Below are positions 24,454 through 32,189 of a stretch of 64,000 nucleotides of DNA, one piece after another. The DNA comes from Tepidisphaeraceae bacterium (GTDB lineage Bacteria; Planctomycetota; Phycisphaerae; Tepidisphaerales; Tepidisphaeraceae), in NCBI GenBank assembly GCA_035998445.1, contig DASYHQ010000061.1:62001-126000 (forward strand). Reading direction: 5' to 3'. The notes below the pieces were generated by a model, which was given only the letters and a program-made list of their open reading frames with translations, made no database searches and had not been told where the DNA came from. The translations under genes and the position numbers were made by a program. Numbering within the stretch: position 1 is the stretch's first letter; each line of letters begins with the position of its first letter.

Positions 24454-24486
24454 TGGCCTGGTCGCTTAAGCGACCAGGCCGGTTTT
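24454..24486 (+). terminator. Rho-independent terminator after PilZ gene
   Basis: GGCCTGGTCGCTTAAGCGAC followed by CAGGCCGGTTTTC: a near-perfect stem with a T-run. Confidence 0.8.
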
Positions 24487-24541
24487 CGTTCATGCGCGTC
24501 CTGCGTCGATGGGCTAGACTATGGTCTATCCGGAGGCGCGC

Positions 24542-25579
24542 GTGAAGCTGATTGGCCTGATCCTCGTACTGTTGTTCTGTTCACCAGTGGTCACGGCTCA
24601 ACCGAGCACCGCGCCCGCAAGCGACGAGCATCTGTTTGCCGACGACACGCTGCAGTTCACGGTGCCCGAGGGTTGGCGGCTATCGAAGATCAGCAACGAC
24701 TCCCTCTGGGCGGAGATGAAGCGTGACGACGGGGGCGGGACGCTCGTGCTCAACACGACGCTGCAGACCGCCAGCCTCACGCAGAACCCCGACACGCGCA
24801 TCAAGATCGGCGAGCAGATCGTCAAGCAGATGCACGACCAACTGGTCGCGCAAGGGCTGGAGATCGTCGATCGGCCGCGCATGAAACGGGACGACGCGTT
24901 CTTCCTGCGCGTCGAGGACCGCTACCGCGCCACCGCCACCGACGGCGGCAAGGTCGTCAGTCGGCTGCACGTTTACCGCGCGATGGGCATCCACTTCCTG
25001 ATGGTGGTCGCCACCAGCTTCGACGAATCCCCCAACACAATCGCGGCCATCCACAAGGCGGGCGAGCAACTGCTGTACAGCGTCAAGCCCAACAAGGTCA
25101 CCCGCAACCGCGGCGTGCCGACCGGCAACAAGCCGGCCCTGTTTCGTCAGGCAAAGGTGAAACTGTCGCCGGCCAAGGGATGGCTGGAGGACAAGAGCGA
25201 CACGGCCGTCGGGACGATCGCGACCTATCGGCAACCGATCGGAGGCGCGGTCGTCACCGTGCGGGTGGTCCCGATGGCCGACCAGACGGACGCCCGCGAC
25301 GTCGTCGCGGCCCGCATCGCTCGGGAAGACTTGGCCGCGATGATCGTCACTGACACTCAGGCGGGGCCGGTGGAGGCGGTGACCGACGACGCATTCATGA
25401 GTAAGTCCCGGCAAACCCACACCGGCGTCCGGCCCGCGGTGCGGGTGGAGAACCGCGTGCGGTCGGTGGGGAACGTGCTGTTGAGCGTCACGAGCTCGTC
25501 GGTCGAGGTGAAGGCCGACGCGGTGGGGACTTGGGCGGATGATCTTGCCAAATCGGCGGAAGTATTTGCGACGCGGTAG
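24542..25579 (+). CDS. Exported protein of unknown function
   Basis: The GTG at 24542 has a GGAGG site 5 bases upstream and gives a signal peptide (MKLIGLILVLLFCSPVVTAQ) cut near TAQ-PST. The mature protein (about 325 residues) contains two similar halves, each with an amphipathic beta segment beginning DTLQFTVPEGWRLSK or KVKLSPAKGWLEDK. This pattern resembles PsbP/DUF1795-like domains that begin with F-x-x-P-x-G-W. An ATG at 24521 is in frame but lacks a site. Function unknown. Confidence 0.65.
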   Translation: MKLIGLILVLLFCSPVVTAQPSTAPASDEHLFADDTLQFTVPEGWRLSKISNDSLWAEMKRDDGGGTLVLNTTLQTASLTQNPDTRIKIGEQIVKQMHDQLVAQGLEIVDRPRMKRDDAFFLRVEDRYRATATDGGKVVSRLHVYRAMGIHFLMVVATSFDESPNTIAAIHKAGEQLLYSVKPNKVTRNRGVPTGNKPALFRQAKVKLSPAKGWLEDKSDTAVGTIATYRQPIGGAVVTVRVVPMADQTDARDVVAARIAREDLAAMIVTDTQAGPVEAVTDDAFMSKSRQTHTGVRPAVRVENRVRSVGNVLLSVTSSSVEVKADAVGTWADDLAKSAEVFATR

Positions 25580-25599
25580 GTGCGGTTGGGTTTGCAGAG

Positions 25600-25905
25600 A
25601 AGCGAACACGAAGGGCGCGAAGGGCGGACGCGAAGGACCGCGAAGAAGAGGGTGAACCAGCGGGCGGCGGTCTGGGTAAGGCAAAACGCGATTTCGTGCA
25701 CCATTTTGCACCATTGTGCACCATCCGATGTTGGTGAACGGACGGAGGAGGTTCCGCGGGTTGGCTATTCGGTTGTCAAAGAGCGCACTGTCCATCTCTA
25801 CGGACGCGCTGCGCTATCGAGCACGAATGCGCGCAACAACCTTCGGATTTCTTCGTGTCCTCCTTCGCGTCTTCGCGCCTTCGTGGCTCTGCGCGTTTGA
25901 TCGTT
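25600..25905. repeat. F2 repeat with boxA-like motif (minus orientation)
   Basis: Arms of GCGAAGGGCGGACGCGAAGG and TCCTTCGCGTCTTCGCGCC flank a core holding, on the minus strand, GCGCTCTTTGACAACCGAAT (25767-25786) and GATGGTGCACAATGGTGCA. This is the third copy of the element seen at 11868 and 63222. Confidence 0.85.
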
Positions 25906-25924
25906 AGATCGCGGCTCCGCCGCG

Positions 25925-25958
25925 TGGCAGACAAGAAAGAATGTCCGTCCTGCCGAAA
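25925..25958. repeat. Single F1-like unit
   Basis: GGCAGACAAGAAAGAATGTC followed by CGTCCTGCC, a lone worn F1 unit between F2 and F3. Confidence 0.5.
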
Positions 25959-25995
25959 GGCTCGCGGAGAAAACTTTGTCGCATCGCGCGCACTT

Positions 25996-26153
25996 GTCAT
26001 CCCGAAGGCAGCTTAAAGGCGGGCGGACAAATGCCCCGCGCAATGCCTAACCTGTGAGACCGAGGAGAGCGGTAGCGACCCGAGCGATCTCCCATGGCCG
26101 GCACCGTCAGTCAGTCGAGTTCCCTCAGGTCGCTACCCTCCCTTCGGGATGAC
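25996..26153. repeat. F3 palindrome copies, two overlapping
   Basis: GTCATCCCGAAGG at 25996 starts one arm. A second, fuller left arm begins near 26060 (CGAGGAGAGCGGTAGCGACC) and both share the right arm ending CCCTTCGGGATGAC at 26153. The right arm has the CTCAGGTCGC and CCCTTCGGG variants seen in other short copies. Confidence 0.75.
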
Positions 26154-26200
26154 ATCCGGTTTTGTCCGCCAGCTTTTTAGGCAGAAGACAAAAGACAAAA

Positions 26201-26280
26201 AAGACACAGGCAAGAACGCCTGTGCCACAGAAGAAGGAATACGGGGGAAGAGACAGGCAGGAATGCCTGTCCTACAGAAG
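26201..26280. repeat. F1 palindrome cluster
   Basis: Two units: AGACACAGGCAAGAACGCCT and AGACAGGCAGGAATGCCTGT, each followed by an ACAGAAG end. Confidence 0.85.
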
Positions 26281-26495
26281 ACCGCGAGGGTGCCTCTGAT
26301 GGGCTGGGGTGACGGCACGGTGATTACCGGACCAGTTGCGGTAATACGGAGGCGTCACGTTCGTGAAAAGTCTCACAACCTATCTTGCAAAGGCTGGGGG
26401 CCACTCTTAGACTTCCGACCTTAGCGTCGGAGCACCGGCCGGTGGGGTCGCTCTTGGGAGCGATTCTGCGCGGGTCGGACCGAAGCGGAAATAAC

Positions 26496-27434
26496 ATGAT
26501 CGCCCGTCTTTTCAACGCTGCCGACCCGTTCGCCTTCCTTGCCCAGGCCGTCGCCCCGGCGGCCAACGTCGTCGGGCCCGTCGCCGAGACTCCCAGCCCC
26601 ATCGCGCCGATCATCGTGCTGGTGCTGTGCGCCGTCGCGGGCATCGGCACCGTGCTGCTGTTGCCCGGCAAGCGCGAGGCCTCAATCCGCAAGATCGGTG
26701 GCGTCGTGCTGGCGCTGGCGGCGCTGGTGTTCGCGGGCCTGCTGGCACGGGCCGCGGGGGGCATGGGGGCCTACTTCTGGATCTTCAGCGCGATCGCGAT
26801 CGTGGGGGCCGTTCGCGTGGTCACGCACCCGCGGCCGGTCTACTCGGCGTTGTACTTCGTGATGACCGTGCTGGCGTCGGCGGGGCTGTTTGTGCTGCTG
26901 TGGGCTGAATTTATGGCCGCGGCGCTCATTTTGATTTACGCCGGCGCGATCCTCATCACGTATGTCTTCGTGATCATGCTCGCCGCCAGCACGACCAGCG
27001 ACCGTGCCGCCGCCGCGGTGTCGGAGTACGACAACGTCAGCCGGGAACCGATCTTCGCGTCGGCCGTCGGGTTCGCGTTGATGGCGGTGCTGCTGTTCGT
27101 CATCTTCGACAAGAGCGTCCCGATTACTCCGCGTGGGGACGTGAGCACGCCCGCGGCGTATCGAGTGCAGGGAAACACGCAGCGTTTGGGTGCATATCTC
27201 TATCAAGATCAAGTGGTTAACCTCGAGATGGCCGGCCTGCTGCTGACGCTGGCGATGGTGGGCGCGATCGTGATCGCCCGCCGAAAGGTCTGGACGGGGC
27301 CGGCCAACGCCGGTCAGGCGCCCGGGGCCGCGCCCAACATCCACGATCGGAAGATTTTCGTCGACGACAACCCGCACTCGATCCCCGTGTACGGGACCGA
27401 CAACCCGCGGCAAAAGGCGTATCCGGAAACGTAA
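26496..27434 (+). CDS. nuoJ: NADH-quinone oxidoreductase subunit J
   Basis: A 312-residue membrane subunit of complex I. The family core lies at about 90-265: YFWIFSAIAIVGAVRVVTHP, NPVxSALY-type RPVYSALYFVMTVLASAGLF, EFMAAALILIYAGAILITYV and the late helix GLLLTLAMVGAIVIARRKV. It is longer than typical NuoJ (170-200 residues) because of an extra N-terminal region with two hydrophobic stretches (IIVLVLCAVAGIGTVLLLPG, IGGVVLALAALVFAGLLA) and a hydrophilic C-terminal tail. First gene of nuoJKLMN here; nuoA-I are not upstream. Confidence 0.9.
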   Translation: MIARLFNAADPFAFLAQAVAPAANVVGPVAETPSPIAPIIVLVLCAVAGIGTVLLLPGKREASIRKIGGVVLALAALVFAGLLARAAGGMGAYFWIFSAIAIVGAVRVVTHPRPVYSALYFVMTVLASAGLFVLLWAEFMAAALILIYAGAILITYVFVIMLAASTTSDRAAAAVSEYDNVSREPIFASAVGFALMAVLLFVIFDKSVPITPRGDVSTPAAYRVQGNTQRLGAYLYQDQVVNLEMAGLLLTLAMVGAIVIARRKVWTGPANAGQAPGAAPNIHDRKIFVDDNPHSIPVYGTDNPRQKAYPET

Positions 27435-27438
27435 TAGG

Positions 27439-27525
27439 ATTGCCAGATGCCGGTTGCCAAATGCCGAACGAAGACGAAGGGTTTGATGCCTTTCATTCGG
27501 CAATCTGCAATCGGCATTCGGCAAT
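27439..27525. repeat. Inverted repeat in the nuoJ-nuoK gap
   Basis: ATTGCCAGATGCCGGTTGCC then AAATGCCGAA at the left pairs with CATTCGGCAATCTGCAATCG then GCATTCGGCAAT at the right. It fills the whole gap; the right arm ends 6 bases before the nuoK start. Confidence 0.75.
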
Positions 27526-27531
27526 AACAAG

Positions 27532-27840
27532 ATGTCCCAACTGGCCCTACAACATTACCTCGCGGTCGGGGCGATCCTGTTTGCGATCGGGATGATCGGG
27601 TTCATGACCCGCAGAAACCTGATCGTGATGTTCCTGTGTACGGAACTGATGTTCCAGGGCGTGGCGATCAACCTGATCGCGTTCGGCCACTTTCACGGGA
27701 ACCTGAGCGGGCAGGCGTTCGTGATCTTCGTCCTGGTCATCGCGGCCGCCGAGGCCAGCCTGGCGCTGGGCCTGGTCGTGCTGCTGTTCCGCCAGCGCAA
27801 CACGCTCGACGCGAACGCGTGGCGGGAACTTAAAGGTTGA
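27532..27840 (+). CDS. nuoK: NADH-quinone oxidoreductase subunit K
   Basis: A 102-residue, three-helix complex I subunit of the usual length. The two conserved membrane glutamates of the proton channel are present in FLCTELMFQGVAINLIAF and VIAAAEASLALGLVVLLF, and the C-terminal loop keeps R...NTLDANAWRELKG. No Shine-Dalgarno sequence is visible before the ATG. Confidence 0.94.
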   Translation: MSQLALQHYLAVGAILFAIGMIGFMTRRNLIVMFLCTELMFQGVAINLIAFGHFHGNLSGQAFVIFVLVIAAAEASLALGLVVLLFRQRNTLDANAWRELKG

Positions 27841-27841
27841 T

Positions 27842-27917
27842 GTAGGGGCGGCACTTGTGTCGCCTGGTGTGCTCAGCGGGACCGAACGAAAACGGGCGAC
27901 ACAAGTGTCGCCCCTAC
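27842..27917. repeat. Hairpin repeat in the nuoK-nuoL gap
   Basis: GTAGGGGCGGCACTTGTGTC pairs with GCGACACAAGTGTCGCCCCT. The stem base ends 3 bases before the nuoL ATG, and no Shine-Dalgarno sequence is visible. Confidence 0.85.
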
Positions 27918-27920
27918 ACC

Positions 27921-30191
27921 ATGGAAAACTTCGCCATCCAATACGTCTGGCTGATCCCGCTGCTGCCCCTCATCGGGGCGGCCATCGCGGGATTCTTTGG
28001 CGCGCGGCACCTGCGCGGGGCGAGCCACTGGCCCATCTGGTTGACTGTCGGCGGTAGCGCCGTGCTGTCGATCATGCTGCTGGTCGCGCTGCTGGACCCG
28101 GCCAACACCGGGCGCGATGGGCTGGTCTACATCACAAAGACCGTCTTCACCTGGATTTCCGCCGGCGACCCGGCGACCGCAATGGTCGGTGGCGCAAGCG
28201 ATTACCTCAACGTGAAGGTCGGCTACCTGCTCGACCCGCTGTCGGCGGTCATGCTCTGCGTGGTCTGCGGCATCGGGTTCCTCATCACCGTCTTCGCGGC
28301 CGGCTACATGAAGGGGGAGAGCGGCTACTGGCGCTTCTTCGCCTACCTCGGGCTGTTCATCTTCATGATGACCAATCTCGTCATGGGCGAGAACCTGCTC
28401 ATGCTCTACCTGGGCTGGGAAGGCGTCGGCCTCTGCTCGTACCTGCTGATCGGGTACTACTACGAAAAGCCCAGCGCCCGCGATGCCGCGACGAAGGCGT
28501 TCATCGTTAACCGCATTGGTGACTTCGGGTTCGCGCTCGGCATTATGCTCTGCTTCGCGGCGTTCGGCACCGTTAGCTATCTGGGTGATGGCGTCGCGAC
28601 GAACACGGGTTTGCTCGAGATGTTCGTCACGCCGTTCGACCAACTGAACAGCACGCAGCAGATGGCGGTGCAGTGGGTGCCGTTCCTGTTGATGATCGGG
28701 GCGTTCGGTAAGTCGGCCCAGTTTCCGCTGTACGTGTGGTTGCCGGATGCGATGGAAGGCCCGACGCCCGTGTCGGCGCTCATCCACGCCGCAACCATGG
28801 TGACGGCCGGCGTTTACATGATCGCCCGGTGCGGGACGATGTTCTTCCACAACATGCCCGGCGGCGCGTTCGACGCGCCGTTGTGGACGATCGCGATCGT
28901 CGGCGCCTTCACCGCGCTGCTGGCCGCCACGATCGCCATGCGGCAGTTCGATTTGAAGAAGGTCTTTGCTTACAGCACGGTCAGCCAGCTCGGTTACATG
29001 TTCGTCGCCGTCGCGGTGCTGGCGCCGGTGGCAGCCGTCTTCCACTTGGTCACCCACGCGTTTTTCAAGGCGTTGCTGTTCCTGGGCAGTGGCGTCGTGA
29101 TGCACGCGATGGACGGCGAACTGGACATGCGGAAGATGTCCGGCCTCAAGAGCGTGCTGCCCAAGACGCGCTGGCTGATGCTGGCCGGTTGTGCGGCCTT
29201 GGCGGGGTTTCCGATCGTCACGAGCGGTTTCTACTCGAAGGACGAGATCGTAGCCGCCGCCTGGCACCACAACGCCATCCTCGCCGGCGTGCTGCTATTA
29301 ACCTCGTTTTTGACCGCTTATTACACGTTTAGACTCTATTTCCGTGTATTTCACGGCCCCGTGGTCCTGCCGTCGCATCCGGCGGTCGACACCATCCCCA
29401 GCGAGGCCGAGGCGGGTGATGCGCCGGGTCACTTGGCCGAAGGACACAGCGGATCGGTCGCGGACAACCAGCATGGTCCGCATGGTGGACAGGCCGGACA
29501 ACCGCATGGTCATGGTCATCACAACCACGAGCCTTGGCTGATGATCGCGCCGCTGGTCATCCTGGCGATTGGGTCGCTGATCGTCGGGCCGTTGCTCTAC
29601 TTCGTGAAGTCCAACGAGGCGGGCGTTCCGAAGGAAAATCAGCAGAGCATTCTGTCGAACTTTTTGGGTAAGAGCCCGTCGTTCAACATCGCGTACACCG
29701 AGGCGAACCTAGCGTTCCCCAACGCCAGCAACGTCGCGTTCGGCGTCGTTCGGGATCGCGGGGGTTTGTTGGTGGAACGTGACGCCAGCGAGGTTGCCGA
29801 CGAGAACCAGATGCACCTGTACATGATGATCGGCAGCGGCGTCCTGGCGCTGGCGGGCATCGGCATCGCGTACCTGCTGCACAAGAAGGACCGCCGACAG
29901 GCCGACGCGCTGGCCGACAAGTTCCGTGGCATCGCAACGGTGTTGGACCGCAAGTATTGGGTCGACGAGATCTACGACGCTGCCATCGTGCGGCCGCTAT
30001 GGGCGGTCGGGCAGTGGTACGAGAAGTTTGACCGCTGGGTGATCGACGGGCTCGTCTGGGCCGTCAGCTTCGCCCCCCAGGTCGCTGGCTTCAGCCTGAA
30101 GCTCACGCTGCAACGTGGTTACCTACAGGGGTACGCCGCGGGCATGGTGTTCGGCGTTGTGGTGATTTTGGTGGCGATTTTTGTGCTGTGA
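27921..30191 (+). CDS. nuoL: NADH-quinone oxidoreductase subunit L
   Basis: A 756-residue antiporter-like subunit with many helices and a long C-terminal amphipathic helix. Family features: LLMLYLGWEGVGLCSYLLIG (conserved Glu), FIVNRIGDFGFALGI, PLYVWLPDAMEGPTPVSALI and HAATMVTAGVY, DLKKVFAYSTVSQLGYMF (conserved Lys), THAFFKALLFLGSG. It pumps protons in complex I. Odd: a His/Gly-rich insert at about residues 514-537 (QPHGHGHHNHEPW and neighbours) between helices. The ATG is 3 bases after a strong hairpin. Confidence 0.94.
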   Translation: MENFAIQYVWLIPLLPLIGAAIAGFFGARHLRGASHWPIWLTVGGSAVLSIMLLVALLDPANTGRDGLVYITKTVFTWISAGDPATAMVGGASDYLNVKVGYLLDPLSAVMLCVVCGIGFLITVFAAGYMKGESGYWRFFAYLGLFIFMMTNLVMGENLLMLYLGWEGVGLCSYLLIGYYYEKPSARDAATKAFIVNRIGDFGFALGIMLCFAAFGTVSYLGDGVATNTGLLEMFVTPFDQLNSTQQMAVQWVPFLLMIGAFGKSAQFPLYVWLPDAMEGPTPVSALIHAATMVTAGVYMIARCGTMFFHNMPGGAFDAPLWTIAIVGAFTALLAATIAMRQFDLKKVFAYSTVSQLGYMFVAVAVLAPVAAVFHLVTHAFFKALLFLGSGVVMHAMDGELDMRKMSGLKSVLPKTRWLMLAGCAALAGFPIVTSGFYSKDEIVAAAWHHNAILAGVLLLTSFLTAYYTFRLYFRVFHGPVVLPSHPAVDTIPSEAEAGDAPGHLAEGHSGSVADNQHGPHGGQAGQPHGHGHHNHEPWLMIAPLVILAIGSLIVGPLLYFVKSNEAGVPKENQQSILSNFLGKSPSFNIAYTEANLAFPNASNVAFGVVRDRGGLLVERDASEVADENQMHLYMMIGSGVLALAGIGIAYLLHKKDRRQADALADKFRGIATVLDRKYWVDEIYDAAIVRPLWAVGQWYEKFDRWVIDGLVWAVSFAPQVAGFSLKLTLQRGYLQGYAAGMVFGVVVILVAIFVL

Positions 30192-30197
30192 TTTATC

Positions 30198-30338
30198 CCT
30201 CCTCCCCCGGTACACCGGGAGAGGCTAGGTGAGGGTGATTTCAAGTAACGAGCGATTCGGGGCTGCAAAGGCAGGCGCATCCGCAGGTCGAAATCACCCT
30301 CACCCTAACCCTCTCCCGGAGTACCGGGAGAGGGGACC
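30198..30338. repeat. F6 inverted repeat in the nuoL-nuoM gap
   Basis: CCTCCCCCGGTACACCGGGA at the left and TCCCGGAGTACCGGGAGAGG at the right. The arms extend through GGCTAGGTGAGGGTGATTTC and GAAATCACCCTCACCCTAAC. Confidence 0.85.
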
Positions 30339-30441
30339 GGATCGTGTCCGTTGTGAAATGCGAAGATGTCAGTAGCCATTGTGCGTGCGGCTGCCAAGCG
30401 ATGGCGCCCGACCACGGACAAGGGGTCACTGACCAACCATC

Positions 30442-32010
30442 ATGCAATACCTCCTCCCCATCCTCCTCATCATCCCGCTGATCGGCGCGATCGGCGGGTC
30501 GTTGTTGCCGCACACGTTTACGGGCAAGTGGTGGGGCATCGTCGTCTCGATCGCCACGGCGATCGTCGGTGGCATCATCGCGTTCAACTACGACTGGGCG
30601 GCCGGTGGCGTGCAGTTCGCCTACGAGGGGGCGGTGTTCGAGCGGTTGAACTCGGGCATTCGGCTCGGTGTCGACTCCATCAGCATCTGGCTGGTTTTAA
30701 TGACCTGCGTGCTGCACCCGCTGGCCACCACGGCCAGCTTCCGCAGCATTCGCAAGCGCACGAAGGAACACTACGCCTGGTTCAACCTGATCTTGTTCGC
30801 CATGATCGGGGCGTTCATCGCCCGCGACGGGCTGCTGTTCTACGCGTTCTTCGAGTTCTCGCTCGTGCCGCTGTTCTTCATCGTCGGCATCTGGGGCGGG
30901 CCCGATCGCAAGCAGGCGGCCGCCAAGCTGTTCATCTACACCTTCGCCGGCGGCGTCTTCACGCTGATGGCGATTTTGTACACCGGCCTGCAGGCTCACA
31001 GCTTCGACATGACGGCGATGATCACCCACGCCCAGACCGCCATGACCAGCACCGAGCGCTTCTGGGTGCTGCTGGGCCTGCTGGCGGGCTTTGGCGTGAA
31101 GACGCCGATCTTCCCGCTGCACACGTGGCTGCCCCTGGCCCACACCGAAGCGCCCACCGCCGGCAGCGTCGATTTGGCGGCGCTGGTGCTGAAACTCGGC
31201 ACCTACGGCCTGGTGCGGCTGGCGCTGCCGATCGGCCTCGTCGGGCCCAACGGCACCGTGCTGTTCCCCGTCGTGCTGAACGTGCTGGCGACCCTCTGCG
31301 TCATCGGCGTCATCTATGGCGCATTGGTGGCTTGGGCACAAACCGACATCAAGCGCCTCATCGCCTACTCGTCCGTCTCGCACTTAGGCTTCTGCGTGCT
31401 GGGCATGCTGGCCTTAAATCAGGTCGGCGTGCAGGCGAGCGTCTTCTACATGGTGAACCACGGCATCAACACTGGCGCCTTGTTCCTCATCATCGGCATG
31501 ATCTACAACCGCTACCACACGCGCGACGTGCGCGAGCTGAGCGGGCTCGGCAAGGCCATGCCGAAGATGGCGTTCTTCATGGTCCTGTTCATCATGGCCA
31601 GCGTCGGCCTGCCGGGCACCAACGGGTTCATCGGCGAATTTCTAACGCTGCTGGGTGCCTTCACCAGTGACCACCTGCACCGCGGTTATGCCATCGTCGC
31701 GACGATCGGTGTGGTGCTGGGGGCCGTCTACCTGCTGAAGCTGTCGGGCAGCATCCTGTTCGGCCCGCTGAACTATCCCCCGCTGCCCGAGAACGCGGAA
31801 GACGGTCACCGCACCGTTCACCCAAAGTACGTCACCGGCGGCGACATCACCGGCCGCGAGGTGCTGGTACTGACGCCACTGGCGATTTTGTCGATCGGCC
31901 TTGGCGTGATGCCGAGCTTTATGCTGCAGTCGATGGTCAACCCGGTGCGGGAGATCCTGGCCGGGCAACCGACGACCACGCAGAACGTGGCGATGGTGGT
32001 GGAGAAGTAG
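30442..32010 (+). CDS. nuoM: NADH-quinone oxidoreductase subunit M
   Basis: A 522-residue antiporter-like complex I subunit. Motifs: LLFYAFFEFSLVPLFFIVGI with the conserved Glu, KLFIYTFAGGVFTLMAI, GVKTPIFPLHTWLPLAHTEA and PTAGSVDLAALVLKLGTYGL, DIKRLIAYSSVSHLGFCVLG with the conserved Lys, and GLPGTNGFIGEFL. Normal length. The gap upstream is a repeat; no clear Shine-Dalgarno sequence. Confidence 0.94.
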   Translation: MQYLLPILLIIPLIGAIGGSLLPHTFTGKWWGIVVSIATAIVGGIIAFNYDWAAGGVQFAYEGAVFERLNSGIRLGVDSISIWLVLMTCVLHPLATTASFRSIRKRTKEHYAWFNLILFAMIGAFIARDGLLFYAFFEFSLVPLFFIVGIWGGPDRKQAAAKLFIYTFAGGVFTLMAILYTGLQAHSFDMTAMITHAQTAMTSTERFWVLLGLLAGFGVKTPIFPLHTWLPLAHTEAPTAGSVDLAALVLKLGTYGLVRLALPIGLVGPNGTVLFPVVLNVLATLCVIGVIYGALVAWAQTDIKRLIAYSSVSHLGFCVLGMLALNQVGVQASVFYMVNHGINTGALFLIIGMIYNRYHTRDVRELSGLGKAMPKMAFFMVLFIMASVGLPGTNGFIGEFLTLLGAFTSDHLHRGYAIVATIGVVLGAVYLLKLSGSILFGPLNYPPLPENAEDGHRTVHPKYVTGGDITGREVLVLTPLAILSIGLGVMPSFMLQSMVNPVREILAGQPTTTQNVAMVVEK

Positions 32011-32047
32011 TTCGGCGTTCTTTGGACGCCGTGTCATGCGAATGGTT

Positions 32048-32151
32048 GTCATCCCGAGGGGAGCCGTAGCGACCCGAGGGATCTAGGACCGCAGACGACG
32101 TCAGCAGTGAGTCGCGATCCCTCAGGTCGCTACCGCTCCCTTCGGGATGAC
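32048..32151. repeat. F3 palindrome in the nuoM-nuoN gap
   Basis: The left arm GTCATCCCGAGGGGAGCCGT and so on to 32083 pairs with the right arm ending CGCTCCCTTCGGGATGAC at 32151, with a 30-base loop. It ends 38 bases before nuoN. Confidence 0.9.
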
Positions 32152-32189
32152 AGTAAAGCGCCACAGGGCGGAATGAATCCGAGTAAACG

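Noticed and set aside
24521-24541. ATG at 24521 as start of the exported protein
   Set aside because: The GTG at 24542 has a well-placed GGAGG and gives a clean signal peptide.
26041-26160. Riboswitch or leader RNA for nuoJ
   Set aside because: The structure is explained by F3 and F1 repeats that occur at unrelated loci.
27873-29270. 465-residue minus-strand frame opposite nuoL
   Set aside because: It is the high-GC complement of a well-supported gene; composition is Arg/Gln/His-rich without motifs. The same applies to frames opposite nuoN, murA and accD.
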